Source: Methanomassiliicoccales archaeon UBA147 (lineage in GTDB: Archaea > Thermoplasmatota > Thermoplasmata > SG8-5). Taken from it: DNA of 34,220 nucleotides. Positions 1 to 8,650 of the stretch are shown here, in pieces. The stretch is from assembly GCA_002496385.1 (NCBI GenBank), contig DAJR01000003.1, positions 1,373 through 35,592 of the forward strand, given 5' to 3'. Numbering within the stretch: the first letter of the stretch is position 1; each line of letters opens with the position of its first letter. Under the pieces are notes generated by a model that saw only the letters and a list, made by a program, of their open reading frames with translations, made no database searches and had not been told where the DNA came from. Made by a program: the position numbers and the translations under genes.

Positions 1-287
1 CCTCGTAGGCAGGCGGGAGCGACTCCATGTGGCCGCGTATCTGGTTGCGATGGGTGAGTTTCAATGCCTCGTAGGCAGGCGGGAGCGACTCGGTCGCTGA
101 AACGTAGCCGACCAGGGCCATTGGTTTCAATGCCTCGTAGGCAGGCGGGAGCGACCCCTTCACGATGATGGGGCCGGAGATTATCCCGGGTTTCAATGCC
201 TCGTAGGCAGGCGGGAGCGACTCTCTATCTGTCCCGCCGCGTATGTGGCCACGGGGTTTCAATGCCTCGTAGGCAGGCGGGAGCGAC
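1..287 (-). CRISPR. CRISPR array, type I-B, truncated at the left edge
   Basis: A 32-nt repeat occurs at 58-89, 124-155, 190-221 and 256-287, with a partial copy (last 23 nt) at 1-23. The four complete spacers (24-57, 90-123, 156-189, 222-255) are each exactly 34 nt, giving a 66-nt period. On the plus strand each repeat begins GTTTCAAT, so the reverse complement ends in ATTGAAAC, the usual type I-B/III 5' handle. The array is therefore transcribed leftwards, away from cas2. The repeat at 256-287 is leader-proximal and holds the newest end. All full copies are identical. The distal end lies outside the window. Confidence 0.98.
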
Positions 288-391
288 AAGACCTTGACTC
301 ATCATTTAAAAAACTTCCGGATCGATTATGTTTCAGGCCTGGCCTTTTCTTCAAGTCATATATATTACTTCCTGTTTATATGATTTTTGGC
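288..391 (-). promoter_or_regulatory. CRISPR leader with a TATA-like box
   Basis: This is the AT-rich stretch between the cas2 stop and the first repeat, on the leader side as judged from repeat orientation. On the minus strand it contains a TATA-like run (TAATATATA, about 357-365). A start about 26 nt downstream, near 334, would give a short leader before the array. A small plus-strand reading frame crosses the leader and the last repeat, but nothing supports it as a gene. Confidence 0.7.
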
Positions 392-643
392 TCACATGAA
401 AATCGATTCGCCATCATCCTGTGTGCCTATCTGGTAAGTCTCCGGCTTCCTATCGAATAACCAGAATGTGACCTTCGAATCCCGCACATATTCAGTCAGA
501 GCCTTCTGCAAGTCCTTCGCGGCAACCTGGTTAATCTCGCCCGCGAATACGCTGTTCTGTATCCAGTGCAATCTGGGCATCAGTACGGCACGGATAATCT
601 CCCGTTCATGAGGGTCCGCATCGTAGACGACGACAATATACAT
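392..643 (-). CDS. cas2: Cas2, adaptation-complex endoribonuclease fold
   Basis: This 83-residue protein starts MYIVVVYDAD, the first strand and conserved Asp of the Cas2 ferredoxin fold. It continues with WIQNSVFAGE, the usual 'W-Q-SVF-GE' segment. Cas2 dimers bridge two Cas1 dimers during spacer integration. The reading frame is open upstream to 718, but that extension lies inside cas1 and has no Cas2 character, so the ATG at 643 is chosen. The gene is last in the operon and overlaps the 3' end of cas1 by 64 nt, which is a lot for this pair. Confidence 0.93.
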   Translation of the reverse strand: MYIVVVYDADPHEREIIRAVLMPRLHWIQNSVFAGEINQVAAKDLQKALTEYVRDSKVTFWLFDRKPETYQIGTQDDGESIFM

Positions 644-1575
644 GGTATCACCGGTAAATCTGGTTTGTTCTCTTCCACAAGGCATCTGTGGAGTTTCCGG
701 GGAACGGAATTTCCCCATAATTCCACAGTATCCTCTCGGTCCTTTCCTGCCGGGCGCACAGATTTTTTAAGAACTTCTTCTATGAACTGGATGATTGTTT
801 TTCTGCCTTTCTCATTCAGATACACTCCTTCTCCGACCTCGGTTATAAGGCTCCTTTCCGAACCGCTGGCAGCGATTTCCAATAAAATTGCTTCAGAGAG
901 TGATGCTTTCATGACCTCGGCCAGATCGAGTGCCAGCGGATTTCTGGCGCGGCTTTCACCGTGGATGTAGCTGATTCTCGGATCAAGCCCAGCCCTATGA
1001 ATCCAGCCAGCCATTTTTGCGTACAGTATCCCGTTGGCGAACCCAAGCACTGCATCGGCTGGCCTTCTGGGCGGCTGACGCTCTCTTTTCACAATGCTCC
1101 AAAAAGGCGGAAGAATGGTGTCGAGTAAAGCGTAATACTCTTTTCTGACCCTGGCTTCCGAAAGCATGAGTTCCTCAATGCTATCCCCAGATATATCTGT
1201 CGATAGGCTCAAGGCAAATGGCTTTAATAGAGCATTTGTTGAATGATTGGACGTCTCAAGAATGCATTTTGCGAGGACCAATCTCCTTCCTTCATCCAAT
1301 CGACTTTTCACCTGGCTAATCAGAATGGACCCTGTCGGTTCAACCGGCGGAGGAAAGAAAGTCCCGTGATAAACGCCGTAATAATTGTATGCATGAATTG
1401 GTATGTTATGTTTTGCAGCCAGATCAATAACGCCGCTTGTCATGGTGTATCCCGAGAGCAGATGAATACCAGCGATTTCCTCCACCGGCAATCTTCTGCT
1501 TTTGTCGCCTTCAATGTGGAGAACGTGTTCATCCGCGTCCAATTTGCAATGCTGAAATATGTAATAGTCCTTCAT
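580..1575 (-). CDS. cas1: Cas1, CRISPR spacer integrase
   Basis: This 331-residue Cas1 integrates new spacers together with Cas2 and, in I-B systems, Cas4. The start MKDYYIFQHC matches the archaeal I-B Cas1 N terminus. NYYGVYHGTFFPP is the typical end of the N-terminal beta domain. The three metal ligands are visible: E140 (SEARVRKEYY), H205 (YIHGES) and E220 (ALDLAE). The ATG at 1575 forms an ATGA overlap with the cas4 stop; an upstream in-frame Met at 1611 would lie inside cas4. The last 60 or so residues do not show the usual C-terminal helix pattern (R-E-x-x-K-L, then Y-x-P-F), and the gene runs 64 nt into cas2. Either the C terminus has diverged or a small frameshift replaced it. Confidence 0.93.
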   Translation of the reverse strand: MKDYYIFQHCKLDADEHVLHIEGDKSRRLPVEEIAGIHLLSGYTMTSGVIDLAAKHNIPIHAYNYYGVYHGTFFPPPVEPTGSILISQVKSRLDEGRRLVLAKCILETSNHSTNALLKPFALSLSTDISGDSIEELMLSEARVRKEYYALLDTILPPFWSIVKRERQPPRRPADAVLGFANGILYAKMAGWIHRAGLDPRISYIHGESRARNPLALDLAEVMKASLSEAILLEIAASGSERSLITEVGEGVYLNEKGRKTIIQFIEEVLKKSVRPAGKDREDTVELWGNSVPRKLHRCLVEENKPDLPVIPCILSSSTMRTLMNGRLSVPY

Positions 1576-2096
1576 TGCCAACACCAGTCCTTGTTCGTGC
1601 AACCCTTGCAAATGGGAATTTTTTGAGGTTGGGGCATCGGGCCGTTCATGATTGCCAGCAATCGCGCGTGGTCCTTTTCCACCGCTTCATGGTCCGGTTC
1701 GACCCTTTCCACATTGCCCTGTTTCAGGTGAAGTTCACCCACCGCATCGATGTTGTACAGTTGTTTGGCAGCCCAGAGGTAATGGCGGAGCTGGGCGCGC
1801 TTTGGTTCGCTGTGGTGTTTACCGCGCGAGCCTTCGTGAATTACTGGACTTGTTTGGGTGCCGGTGACCCAATCTGCTTTTCCGTAGGGGGTGAGGTCGA
1901 TGGAGCGCTTGTTGGAGAAGCGCTGGGCGTCGAGCTCCCGGCCGCTGGTAATGTACTCATGGTGTTGTGGAATCACCAATTGTCCGTGGGTCCAGAGCCA
2001 GGCTAGGACGGGGCAGGAGTGGAGATAGAAAAGGTCGAGGCCGGTTGGGGGCTGTTTTTTATGCATCAAAATGCTTTCCGAGTTAAATAATTTCAT
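1572..2096 (-). CDS. cas4: Cas4, RecB-like nuclease with Fe-S cluster
   Basis: This protein of up to 174 residues is in the Cas4 family, which trims prespacers and selects the PAM for Cas1-Cas2. The C terminus carries CKGCTNKDWC and an upstream Cys sits in YLHSCP, giving the four ligands of the Cas4 Fe-S cluster. The RecB-type core shows a GKADW aspartate, a diverged HEGSRGK segment where D/E-x-K is expected, and QLRHYLW (the QxxxY motif). The ATG at 2096 overlaps the end of cas3 by 14 nt. A second Met at 2066 (MHKKQPPTG) would avoid the overlap, and neither has a strong ribosome-binding site. The gene is about 62% GC where sampled, against about 33% just across the cas3 border. Confidence 0.9.
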   Translation of the reverse strand: MKLFNSESILMHKKQPPTGLDLFYLHSCPVLAWLWTHGQLVIPQHHEYITSGRELDAQRFSNKRSIDLTPYGKADWVTGTQTSPVIHEGSRGKHHSEPKRAQLRHYLWAAKQLYNIDAVGELHLKQGNVERVEPDHEAVEKDHARLLAIMNGPMPQPQKIPICKGCTNKDWCWQ

Positions 2097-4356
2097 ATCC
2101 TAATTGTCCTGGTCGTAATCCCGTTTTTGATGAATATCTATTATCATCAGGATATAATGGGATTATCTCATTTGTTGCGTTCCTGTCTATCTGGCTCACT
2201 ATTCGCTCCGTGAATTCTCTTTTAATTGCCTTAAACAATGATTTTCTTTTGATTGCATCTTCATTGTTAATTTGCAGGTATTTGTTCCAGATCTCTTCGT
2301 CCTGCTCATCCTGGATTATGAAATAGGACTGCCTTGGTAATTCATCAATTAGTTTAAGTCCTTCATCTCCGCTCAGCTTGTGGAAATCGCCTGTTGCGAA
2401 ATGGCACATGATGTTTGATTGCTCTGACCTGTTTTTCAGCAAGCGATAATAATCTTGGGAAAGGCAGTAGTAATATTCTTCTCTAATGTGATTGCCGTAT
2501 TTCGATAAGGCCTCCTCGGTGGTGGCAATCAGGAAAGAATCGTAAGGTGGTGTTGCCGCAAGTTTTCCGTTAAGTTCCAGCTTGAAGAGATTGACCGGCC
2601 CAATCTTGGTTTCAGAGTTCCTGTTGCAGCGCCCTGCTGATTGTATTATGGAATCCAAGGGTGCGATGTCCCTCCATACTTCATGTGCTGAAATGTCCAC
2701 ACCCGCCTCGATTACTTGCGTGCTGATAAGGGTGAACGGTTTATTCATGTTTTTGATAATTTGCATTCTGTCCTTTGGTGTGAAATCAGTGGATAGCATA
2801 TGGAGATTGTTTGTCCTTTTCTCTAATTTTTCATATAAGTCTCGAACCAGCCCTCTTCTGTTCAATATTATTATCCTTGATATGTTGAATTTTTTATCTA
2901 TTTGGCACTCGATGTCTTCAGTAAGATTCTCGATGGAGACTGTAGTGTCTATGTTGCTGTTTATGGTCGTCCTGGCTAGATTGCGGTAATAGTTGGAATG
3001 GGATGGAAGTAATTCATGGGCCTTGTCTGATGGTATTATTAACGGCATGGTTGCCGTCATCAATACGAAAGTGGTGTTCATTAAACGTGATATGTGTTGG
3101 AACATGGTGTATATGTCATCCCAATACTTGTGAGGTATTGCCTGGACCTCGTCCAGGATTACAACGGCGTTCTTCAATGCGGGAATGCGCTTTAGCATTT
3201 TATTTTTTGATGAGAATAGTGTGTAAAGCAGCTGGTGGAACGTGGTAACCACGATTTCCGATTGCCATGTCTCGACCAGAAGGTCTCCGCCGTCCTCCAC
3301 ATATTCATCATCTATTTTATATGCCAGGTCTGTGAGGTGGTGGTGCGTTAACAACATGTCTGTGTCTATGCGTTTAAATGCACTTTCTAGAACCTGTTTA
3401 TAGACTGAACTGTTCTGGTCAATGATTGATGTAAAAGGAAGGCAATAAATCAATTTAGATGGCCCTTTCTTTTGTTTTTCTTGTTTCAATAGCAGTCCAG
3501 CTGCGAAGCCCGCCAGTGTTTTTCCAGAACCTGTTGGGGCTGTAATTGTATAGAAATTTAATTTCGGATGGCTTTTGATACTATCTTGTATTTCATTGAA
3601 TATTTGATTTCTCAGTATTCCCATCTCAGAACGGTCGCCTGAGAATTTCGATTTTTTGAATTTCTCAATAATGTCAGGGTTTATGGCATATTGATTAGGT
3701 GTCCAGTTCGGCAATGCTGCCGATATCTTGTCTGCGCCCAGCAGGCACCCCCATGCTATAAGGAATTCAATGCCATCTTGTTCGTTTTGAATGGGGTTCT
3801 CAAGCGATGTGCGTGTCTTTTCAAAAATTTTCAGGACATTCTCCGAATTAAGTTCAAGTTTAAAGCGGAAATCATAATTCGCCAATTGTGATTCAAGCCA
3901 GTCATCAAGATCCTCGAAAGAGAACGAGCTCAATTGCTCCTGGAAAACGCAATCTTGTTTTAAAGTAAGCTTCATATTGTTCATTATGTCTTTGGGATTC
4001 TCTCCGATGTTAACATGATGTTTGGCTATCCCCGTGACCACTGCGTATTTCAGCCAAGTTCTGCAATCATCTGGTATATTGAGGGATGATATTATGTGGT
4101 TGGCGAATATCGCACTTAGCTGTGCATGATGGCTCCGGAAATCCTTCACAGTTGTCAGGCCTGTTATCCGGTTCTGAAACCAAATTGTTGCTTTGCCCAC
4201 ATCATGCAATAATCCCATCAATCTTGCTGCCGTTTCTATTCTGTCGGTAGTGTCTCCTGCATTTTCACTCGCGGCCTCTGAGACTTGAGATAGATGGTCG
4301 GTTAGTAATTCGTTAGGGTGGCTGAAACTTCTAGAAAAGGAGGACAATGTCTTCAC
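2083..4356 (-). CDS. cas3: Cas3, HD nuclease-helicase
   Basis: This 757-residue Cas3 is recruited by Cascade after R-loop formation and unwinds and degrades target DNA. The N-terminal HD nuclease has H21 (DHLSQV), H51-D52 (GLLHDVGK), H76-H77 and H113-H114 (AKHHVNIG). The superfamily-2 helicase follows with Walker A APTGSGKT (273-280), a DEVQ box (402-405) replacing DEAH, TATMP (about 434-438), and motif VI near QSAGRCNR (about 570). HD and helicase are fused in the usual order and the length is normal. The start overlaps the cas5 end by 26 nt, suggesting translational coupling. The gene is AT-rich like cas5, cas7 and cas8b. Confidence 0.96.
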   Translation of the reverse strand: MKTLSSFSRSFSHPNELLTDHLSQVSEAASENAGDTTDRIETAARLMGLLHDVGKATIWFQNRITGLTTVKDFRSHHAQLSAIFANHIISSLNIPDDCRTWLKYAVVTGIAKHHVNIGENPKDIMNNMKLTLKQDCVFQEQLSSFSFEDLDDWLESQLANYDFRFKLELNSENVLKIFEKTRTSLENPIQNEQDGIEFLIAWGCLLGADKISAALPNWTPNQYAINPDIIEKFKKSKFSGDRSEMGILRNQIFNEIQDSIKSHPKLNFYTITAPTGSGKTLAGFAAGLLLKQEKQKKGPSKLIYCLPFTSIIDQNSSVYKQVLESAFKRIDTDMLLTHHHLTDLAYKIDDEYVEDGGDLLVETWQSEIVVTTFHQLLYTLFSSKNKMLKRIPALKNAVVILDEVQAIPHKYWDDIYTMFQHISRLMNTTFVLMTATMPLIIPSDKAHELLPSHSNYYRNLARTTINSNIDTTVSIENLTEDIECQIDKKFNISRIIILNRRGLVRDLYEKLEKRTNNLHMLSTDFTPKDRMQIIKNMNKPFTLISTQVIEAGVDISAHEVWRDIAPLDSIIQSAGRCNRNSETKIGPVNLFKLELNGKLAATPPYDSFLIATTEEALSKYGNHIREEYYYCLSQDYYRLLKNRSEQSNIMCHFATGDFHKLSGDEGLKLIDELPRQSYFIIQDEQDEEIWNKYLQINNEDAIKRKSLFKAIKREFTERIVSQIDRNATNEIIPLYPDDNRYSSKTGLRPGQLGYEII

Positions 4357-5032
4357 CGATTTGGTAAGCTTGTGATGTATGTGCCTTTATTGCAATACTC
4401 TCCTCATTGACGACAACTTCTCCGTATTTAGTGACAACTCTGTCCTGGCGCATTCGCTCAGGAATTCGGAAAATTCCGTATCTTATATTTGGTTCGTAGG
4501 AAATTTTATCCGTCTGGTCCATGGGAATGACCGAGGAGATTTTATATTCTCCCTTGTCAAGCGGCTTTGCTTGGAACGTATTGATATATTCAACTTCCGC
4601 AAGGCATTGAGCAATACCCAGAGATACTGTGTATGTATTCGTGCCTTCTTTCAAGTGTTTTTCTAGGTCTGCCATAGCGCGTTCCTTGGCATTGGCAACG
4701 AATATCCTGTATCTCACGTCTTTTAGAAACTCATGTGGTATCTGCGACCTTGGATTTTCGCCGACCAATCGAAAATATTTATTCCCTTTGGTGTTTACGA
4801 GATTGATACCACACCTGTATCTTTTGACAGACTTGGAAATAGATATCCCGATTTTTGTGGTTTCCCAACCGATTTTATCAAGGTATTCTTCTTTCTCATA
4901 TCCGCATATAGCTCCGATTATTCCCATTGCTGTGGGTGGAGGGGGAAACGGATAGCTCACCGGGGAAACAGGCGTGAATTGCTTGCGGAACATGGCATAT
5001 GGCCCATGGACATCAAATACCAGTGTTTTCAT
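4331..5032 (-). CDS. cas5: Cas5, type I-B Cascade subunit
   Basis: This 233-residue RAMP protein is of the Cas5b/Cas5h type. The N terminus MKTLVFDVHGPYAMFRK and the Pro-rich turn PFPPPPTAMGIIGAICG are characteristic: the first strand of the RRM fold, then the segment leading into the helix that caps the 5' handle. In Cascade, Cas5 holds the 5' end of the crRNA and contacts Cas8b. It starts 3 nt after the cas7 stop and overlaps cas3 by 26 nt, so the genes are clearly co-transcribed. Confidence 0.93.
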   Translation of the reverse strand: MKTLVFDVHGPYAMFRKQFTPVSPVSYPFPPPPTAMGIIGAICGYEKEEYLDKIGWETTKIGISISKSVKRYRCGINLVNTKGNKYFRLVGENPRSQIPHEFLKDVRYRIFVANAKERAMADLEKHLKEGTNTYTVSLGIAQCLAEVEYINTFQAKPLDKGEYKISSVIPMDQTDKISYEPNIRYGIFRIPERMRQDRVVTKYGEVVVNEESIAIKAHTSQAYQIGEDIVLLF

Positions 5033-5035
5033 GTG

Positions 5036-6028
5036 TTACCACAACTTACTGATTTTGATGTCCATTTCAATCAATTCTGTGAAGGTTCCAGTCTTTCCGT
5101 TTAACGTGAATTTTATTCCGTTTTCATAAACGTTTATCTCTTTGATGTTATCTTTGTTCTTATTTAGAGCCTCGTGCAAAGTGGATATATCTATTGTGTA
5201 TTCTGAAACATCGCGTATCTTTGTATCTTCAAGGCTGGTGTGTAACTTGAGTTTGCCAGCGAGATTTCCAATCTGCTTTTGCCCCTTGTACCTTATCCTC
5301 ATTAAAAAGAGGGGGGTGTGGCCGATTTTGGAACGAGAAGTGAGTGACGCTGTGCCTTGCCATAGTCCTTCAAGCATTAAGTCGACATCCTCTTCAGTAA
5401 GCCAGGTAGTATTCGCAGAAACCTCATTAACTACTCCATAGGTTGCAATCAGAGCATATGGTAGTATGAAATCCTCTCTAAGTGTTTTTTGCAAACTCAC
5501 TCCTGGATCTGAAGCGAAGGCAGCAGTACCTTGGATGAACATAGGATTAACTTTATGTAGCGATCTAGAAAAACCACAAAACTGGACGGGTCCGGTTATT
5601 GTAATCGCCGATTGTTTCTGCTTATCTTTTTGTTTTTTCCGTTCAGAAGGTGGAGTTATTGGTAAGGTCGAACCAAACAACCTTGCATCGATAAAATTTT
5701 TAAGTATTGCATCTTGAGCCTTTTCAACGGCTTGGGGAAGTGCATCCTTTTCTGTTATATTGGCGACTTCTTCCAAACTCTGTGCACGACCCTTACCATC
5801 TCTTAGAAATCCCTTTTCATCATAAGTGTCACGGATAAGGATGTCCTTTTCTTTCACATAAAATAAATAGTCACGTATTGTTCTCTTGATGCGAACATCC
5901 GTGACCAAAGCAACACCAGTGTCTGGATCTGTTCTTGGTCGGTTTTCTTCCAGTGGATCTCCATTCGGATTGCAGTCCTTTGTTTCATATAGAAACAGCA
6001 ACTCCATTCTATCTTTTACGTCGGTCAT
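5036..6028 (-). CDS. cas7: Cas7, type I-B Cascade backbone (Csh2-like)
   Basis: This 330-residue protein begins with the Csh2-type signature LFLYETKDCNPNGDP followed by RPRTDPDTGVALVTDVRIKR. Cas7 polymerises along the crRNA spacer to form the Cascade backbone. The RAMP core continues with TITGPVQFCGFSRSL, and later VVNEVSANTTWLTEEDV, a typical thumb/palm stretch. The start overlaps the cas8b stop by 4 nt (ATGA). Composition is AT-rich. Confidence 0.95.
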   Translation of the reverse strand: MTDVKDRMELLFLYETKDCNPNGDPLEENRPRTDPDTGVALVTDVRIKRTIRDYLFYVKEKDILIRDTYDEKGFLRDGKGRAQSLEEVANITEKDALPQAVEKAQDAILKNFIDARLFGSTLPITPPSERKKQKDKQKQSAITITGPVQFCGFSRSLHKVNPMFIQGTAAFASDPGVSLQKTLREDFILPYALIATYGVVNEVSANTTWLTEEDVDLMLEGLWQGTASLTSRSKIGHTPLFLMRIRYKGQKQIGNLAGKLKLHTSLEDTKIRDVSEYTIDISTLHEALNKNKDNIKEINVYENGIKFTLNGKTGTFTELIEMDIKISKLW

Positions 6029-7830
6029 TTTATCACCTCATTGTCTTTGCTCTTCTTCGTCGCTAACTTAGAACCTAATGTCAATCCAAGTGTGAATGCA
6101 AATGTGGTTTCATCCTCGGAGAGCTCCCATTTGTCTCCACAACTAATCCAAGAATCAGCTAGTAATGGTGTTAACAGATGAACGATTCCCAAAGCACCAT
6201 ACTGTCTTAATTTGGTCTCACCCTGGGCATATAAGGACTTGAGATGGTTCCCATTAAGTTTCTTTCCGATGAACTTCTTCTCAAATGGCTGGCTGTTGCG
6301 CTTGGATTTCTGGATATACAATACAGAGTTTACATAACAGCCTGTCAAGAAGGCAGTTCTACGGAATGCATTGCTGAAAAAATCATGGTTTGCATTCATA
6401 TATTCTTCATACACAGTGTCTGATTTGGTTTCTGGCACTTCGGTCCCTCCTTCTTTAGATAATGTTCCAATTTCTGTGAGAAATAGAAAAGTAGCCCACG
6501 CATCTCTCACAGTGAAAGGAGCATATATCCTGTTGTTCTTAAGATCGTTTTTCTGAGCAGATATTATCCCGTCTGTTAGGTCTTTGAATACGGAATTTTT
6601 TTGTAAGTTGCTACCTTTGAAAATCGATTCTATGTACAATAGAAACTTCTTCTCGCTCTGTTTTCCAGAATCGCCACAAAATGGATTGACTTTTTTCAAA
6701 GTAAAATGATATCGATTTTCTTCTTGTTCCCGTTTTGACATAATCATCTCTGGCCGTTTTTGAATAGAGTGCTTGGCTTTGTATAGTTCTGAAATCCTAG
6801 AGGGCAATATTTCCCTTATCTCCGAACGAATTCTCCATTCTTCCTTGTTCTTTTTGTAAAATATCATGTTCAACGTCAATAAGCCTGGCTGCGATTCCAT
6901 GTTATCAGAGAGAATATCAAGGAGCTCATTCTCAGATGCGGTTATTGTATCGATGTCTTTCCCTAGGCTTTGTCTTGACTTCGAATCGTCGATAGAATCA
7001 AGAACAATCTGAAACAATACTTTGGAATCTGTCTGCGGTAGCAACCAATATGGATGTCCTGCGAGTGAGAATGAAAGATTTTCTTCAGTAAATTTTTTAC
7101 CAGAACGGACATTCAATATGCATTGCTGGCATATAGGAAAATTGTACGGGGCTTTGTTGTAATCAAATCCTCCAGTGATAACACCAATTTTATCTAGATT
7201 GTAACACTGTATGTCGGTGAAGTTGCCATACGCAATATCTGCTGTTATGCCACATATGCTGCACGATATATTCTGAGCGCTGACTGGACTTTTTGCTTCT
7301 GATTTCGCGCCGTAGCGTTTCATCTGCTCATCTATTAGAAACTGATGTATTTCAGGAAATGTGTAAAATCCCTGGATTAGACCATTATCGATTTGAGCCC
7401 AATAAACAAATAATCTTTTTTCCGCGCTTAGGTCGCCTGGAATTTTCTTATTGATATCATCGAAAATTGTTGATTTGTTTTGTTTCATTTCAGAATTGCA
7501 TGATTGAATGAGTCTCCATATTTTAGAGTCTTGGTCAAAATAAGACAATAATACTTCTGCATTTTTGCAGGTGCGGTCAATGGTTTTCGCAATTCCTTTG
7601 GGGCCCTGGCGTGAAACCAGAGTGAAATCAAATCCGTTACTGGGGCCCTTTTTATATATTACATTATTAGAGCCTTGTGTAATTTGAATGCTATCGTATT
7701 TTCCCTTTTTATTAAAACATATGGCTAAACCATAGCAGTAATTATCTCCTATAGGGTCTGCCATTTGGTTCAAAACGGTGGTTGATGGTACTGTAATGAA
7801 TTCTCCTATATTTTTAAGGAGCCCAAACAA
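6025..7830 (-). CDS. cas8b: Cas8b, type I-B large subunit with zinc finger
   Basis: This 601-residue protein is recognised by position (between cas6 and cas7) and by a split zinc-finger pair, C190-x2-C193 (CSICG) and C234-x2-C237 (CQQC), as in the Csh1/Cas8b families. The large subunit recognises the PAM and anchors Cas5 and the Cas7 backbone. The sequence is otherwise poorly conserved, as is usual for Cas8, so the exact Cas8b subtype is not assignable by eye. It starts 1 nt after the cas6 stop. The GC content drops abruptly at this junction, from about 63% in cas6 to about 40% here. Confidence 0.9.
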   Translation of the reverse strand: MFGLLKNIGEFITVPSTTVLNQMADPIGDNYCYGLAICFNKKGKYDSIQITQGSNNVIYKKGPSNGFDFTLVSRQGPKGIAKTIDRTCKNAEVLLSYFDQDSKIWRLIQSCNSEMKQNKSTIFDDINKKIPGDLSAEKRLFVYWAQIDNGLIQGFYTFPEIHQFLIDEQMKRYGAKSEAKSPVSAQNISCSICGITADIAYGNFTDIQCYNLDKIGVITGGFDYNKAPYNFPICQQCILNVRSGKKFTEENLSFSLAGHPYWLLPQTDSKVLFQIVLDSIDDSKSRQSLGKDIDTITASENELLDILSDNMESQPGLLTLNMIFYKKNKEEWRIRSEIREILPSRISELYKAKHSIQKRPEMIMSKREQEENRYHFTLKKVNPFCGDSGKQSEKKFLLYIESIFKGSNLQKNSVFKDLTDGIISAQKNDLKNNRIYAPFTVRDAWATFLFLTEIGTLSKEGGTEVPETKSDTVYEEYMNANHDFFSNAFRRTAFLTGCYVNSVLYIQKSKRNSQPFEKKFIGKKLNGNHLKSLYAQGETKLRQYGALGIVHLLTPLLADSWISCGDKWELSEDETTFAFTLGLTLGSKLATKKSKDNEVIK

Positions 7831-7831
7831 T

Positions 7832-8530
7832 CTACTCGACCTCCATATTAAAACATGGTCCCGGCTTATTCCTATCCAGCACCACCATCCCGAACCCCAA
7901 CGCCGGGCTCAACCCAACCCCATGATCTACCAGGAACCGCAACTGCTCCTCCTCGCCGTCCAGCAACATCCGGCCCTTCTGCGCCAGAACTGTTTTTTCC
8001 TTGATTGTGCGCTTCCTGACTGCCTGGGGCTCGAAGTGAATTACCTTCACGGTTCCCTCGACCTTCATGTAATTCATGATCTGCGAGTTCATGGCCGCTT
8101 CCAGAGTCTCTTTGTAATTGGGCGTGTCATGGACTATGCTCTTGCCCGTTTCTTTATCCCGCAGAAGAATGGGGCTGAGGGTGACGAACTCCCCAGGGCG
8201 GACTATCGGTTCCTCTATCTGGAGACCGGTAATCATGAATTCCGTTCCGCCGACATGCAATTTTATACTTGGCGTCAAGGCCTTGGAAACAATGCGTAGC
8301 ACGGTTTCATTGGCTGTTCCCACCCTGAACCACGCTTCTGTGGGCTTTCCGCTAACCCTGTGAATTTCCGATAAAACATAAGCTGAACGATAATGCGATT
8401 CGTGAAGGACCTCTGCAGCACCGTCCCCGTTTTCTTTCAATAAGGTGTAGACCGCGCTTCCGAGATGGAAGTTGTGGTCGTAGGATGCGTCTTTTCCCCC
8501 CGTTCTCTGCAACCGCACCGTGACGTGCAT
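7832..8530 (-). CDS. cas6: Cas6, crRNA-processing endoribonuclease
   Basis: This 232-residue Cas6 cuts the pre-crRNA in the repeats and leaves the 8-nt ATTGAAAC handle seen in the array. It has two ferredoxin-like folds, ending in the Gly-rich loop GVGLSPALGFGMV (about 204-216), the family hallmark. H43 and H46 (LHESHY) lie where a catalytic His is expected. It is the first gene of the cas operon. The ATG at 8530 is about 26 nt from a TATA-like box, so its mRNA is probably leaderless. It is GC-rich like the host genes, unlike the four genes downstream. Confidence 0.94.
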   Translation of the reverse strand: MHVTVRLQRTGGKDASYDHNFHLGSAVYTLLKENGDGAAEVLHESHYRSAYVLSEIHRVSGKPTEAWFRVGTANETVLRIVSKALTPSIKLHVGGTEFMITGLQIEEPIVRPGEFVTLSPILLRDKETGKSIVHDTPNYKETLEAAMNSQIMNYMKVEGTVKVIHFEPQAVRKRTIKEKTVLAQKGRMLLDGEEEQLRFLVDHGVGLSPALGFGMVVLDRNKPGPCFNMEVE

Positions 8531-8550
8531 ACACCCTAATCGGAAGCGGT

Positions 8551-8560
8551 CTATTTAAAC
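8551..8560 (-). promoter_or_regulatory. TATA-like box of the cas operon
   Basis: The minus strand reads GTTTAAATAG, centred about 26 nt upstream of the cas6 ATG. This is the usual archaeal TATA-to-start distance and predicts a leaderless cas mRNA. Confidence 0.6.
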
Positions 8561-8589
8561 GTTGACGGGGGGTCGCCGAAAGTGTTCAC

Positions 8590-8612
8590 AGATATTGTTA
8601 TTATCAATATCT
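8590..8612. repeat. Inverted repeat between divergent cas6 and purS
   Basis: AGATATTG (8590-8597) and CAATATCT (8605-8612) are perfect 8-nt inverted arms around a 7-nt AT-rich centre. The site lies upstream of both the cas and pur promoters. It has the form of a dimeric regulator operator. There is no direct evidence of binding. Confidence 0.45.
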
Positions 8613-8650
8613 ATAATCATGATTTCGCTCATGGTCATTGGCATGATAAA

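Noticed and set aside
245..460. 71-codon plus-strand frame across the last CRISPR repeat and leader
   Set aside because: It overlaps the array, leader and cas2 end; no ribosome-binding site or family.
580..790. Frameshifted restoration of the normal Cas1 C terminus
   Set aside because: The two other frames were read by hand and neither gave a convincing Cas1 tail, so no pseudogene call is made.
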